The notes under the pieces were generated by a model. The model was not told the origin of the DNA. It saw nothing but the letters and a program-made list of their open reading frames with translations, and made no database searches. From positions 1,092,758 through 1,156,757 of the forward strand of contig NZ_DS544873.1 in assembly GCF_000154725.1 (NCBI RefSeq): a stretch of DNA of 64,000 nucleotides, given 5' to 3'. Shown here in pieces: positions 63,413 through 64,000 of the stretch (the first letter of the stretch is position 1; the number at the start of each line of letters is the position of its first letter). The position numbers and the translations under genes were made by a program. This DNA is from Kordia algicida OT-1. Lineage in GTDB: Bacteria; Bacteroidota; Bacteroidia; Flavobacteriales; Flavobacteriaceae.

Positions 63413-63448
63413 AAAAAGGCTTCTTATCATATGAAAAGAAGCCTTTTT
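63413..63448. terminator. Bidirectional terminator between convergent peptide genes
   Basis: AAAAAGGCTTCTT (63413-63425) and AAGAAGCCTTTTT (63436-63448), a 13-bp perfect stem with a 10-base loop, with T-runs on each side. Confidence 0.85.
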
Positions 63449-63482
63449 TAATACTTGGTAAATAAAACTCTAATTAGAATGT

Positions 63483-63692
63483 TTATGATGTTTGGCTGTC
63501 TTCACAAGTGTAAACTTGTGGACAAGCTATTTGAGATTGACAGTAAAACGGACCAGTTACACGTCCTGCGCAATCGCATCCGCATTTAGACAAATCACCA
63601 CCAAAACTCCAACCTGCACCACCATTAATGGTACTTTGGTTTGCTTTTGAAATTACTTTAGCTCCTTTAATGTTTAAAATGTTTTTTTTCAT
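63483..63692 (-). CDS. Bacteriocin-like peptide with double-glycine leader
   Basis: A 69-residue peptide: MKKNILNIKGAKVISKANQS then TINGGAGWSF. The leader KKNILNIKG...QSTINGG is the Bacteroidetes bacteriocin-like (ComC-type) leader, with the processing site after Gly-Gly at about residues 24-25. The core is Cys-rich (CGCDCAGRV, YCQSQIACPQVYTCEDSQ), six Cys in all. Its end, YC-x5-CPQVYTC, is shared with the partial gene at 63935, so these are paralogues. Function unknown: bacteriocin or signalling peptide. Confidence 0.75.
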   Translation of the reverse strand: MKKNILNIKGAKVISKANQSTINGGAGWSFGGDLSKCGCDCAGRVTGPFYCQSQIACPQVYTCEDSQTS

Positions 63693-63827
63693 GATATTAA
63701 TTTTAGTAATTATCCTTACTCTATTTCAGGTTTTTCAGGGAACACCTTTGTATGTTGTAAATACGATACATTTTATAGTAAGAGAAGAAAGATAGTTTTA
63801 ACAATTTGCGAATATCTAATTATCAAA

Positions 63828-63856
63828 AAGGCTCCAGATGTATATCGTGAAGCCTT
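63828..63856 (-). terminator. Probable terminator of the edge peptide gene
   Basis: AAGGCTCC and GAAGCCTT pair over 8 bp with one mismatch. Read on the minus strand it is followed by TTTTT (63825-63829 region). It lies 78 bp downstream of the stop at 63935. Confidence 0.5.
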
Positions 63857-63934
63857 CTCTTTCCCTTAAATATGTCAGTCAAAAGAATGACCATATTTTA
63901 CTTAATAAAATGCTTTTAAAAAAAAAGGTTTGAA

Positions 63935-64000
63935 TTAAATATCGCTACCACATGTGTATACTTGCGGACAAGCCATAAACCATGGGCAATATTTAGGACC
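63935..64000 (-). CDS. Partial bacteriocin-like peptide, 5' end beyond the right edge
   Basis: Reading the minus strand inward from the edge gives GPKYCPWFMACPQVYTCGSD then I and TAA at 63935-63937. The segment YC-x5-CPQVYTC is the same as in the gene at 63483, which has GPFYCQSQIACPQVYTCEDS. It is the C-terminal 21 residues of a paralogue whose leader is outside the window. Confidence 0.75.
   Translation of the reverse strand, partial: GPKYCPWFMACPQVYTCGSDI

Overview
The window reads as chromosome of a low-GC marine-type member of the Flavobacteriaceae. Supporting signs are two proteins with type IX secretion (T9SS) sorting tails, the gliding genes gldF and gldG, a bacillithiol-system YtxJ protein, many lipobox proteins, a TonB-dependent receptor, a VIT/vWA/TonB-C mosaic protein, and several small peptides with the Bacteroidetes class I lanthipeptide leader (Lys-Lys start, Leu-x-Leu-x-Lys, ending in Lys-Gly-Gly). 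The peptide repertoire resembles Kordia. That genus call is an inference from memory of such peptides, not a proven assignment.

Layout. 1-4409 (minus): a TolB-like/TPR/AraC regulator followed by a serine hydrolase, an NAD(P)-binding reductase and an acetyltransferase cut by the left edge. 4849-9680 (mostly minus): an unrecognised protein, smpB, a deoC-deoD-phosphatase operon, and a thioesterase/TetR pair with two matching operators. 9820-15899: a lone RiPP-like peptide gene, clpB, ytxJ, a membrane AraC regulator, and four tandem RiPP-like precursors, one interrupted by an in-frame stop inside its Cys-rich core. 16078-25709: a TauE-type permease, fumarylacetoacetase, glyA, a secreted FG-GAP/UnbV protein, a beta-helix lipoprotein and a tandem paralogous pair. 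25979-38481: the VIT/vWA protein, an esterase, YrdC-type protein, mltG, an FAD oxidoreductase, an OmpA lipoprotein, a glycosyltransferase, an HsdR-N protein and holA, with two repeat-filled gaps. 39158-50889: a TonB-dependent receptor, a secreted lipase-like protein, mnmE, a yfcC-argE type pair, a DUF4870 protein and a complete IS3-family element. 50951-64000: dnaN, gldG, gldF, a monooxygenase-like protein, a SAM hydrolase, phoH, purC, a zinc metalloprotease, a TPR-AraC regulator and a second set of RiPP-like precursors at the right edge.

Most genes are housekeeping. The unusual material lies between genes. Tandem heptanucleotide tracts, each with its own sequence but all with a 7-bp unit, sit directly against gene ends or starts at about ten places; one runs into the last codons of a gene. 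A family of 260-280-bp intergenic repeats occurs as three tandem copies plus a fragment after 33687, with further copies after holA. purC is bracketed by a 64-bp direct repeat, each copy continuing into a different heptamer tract. The seven peptide genes, with no modification or export enzyme in the window, are the other main point of interest.
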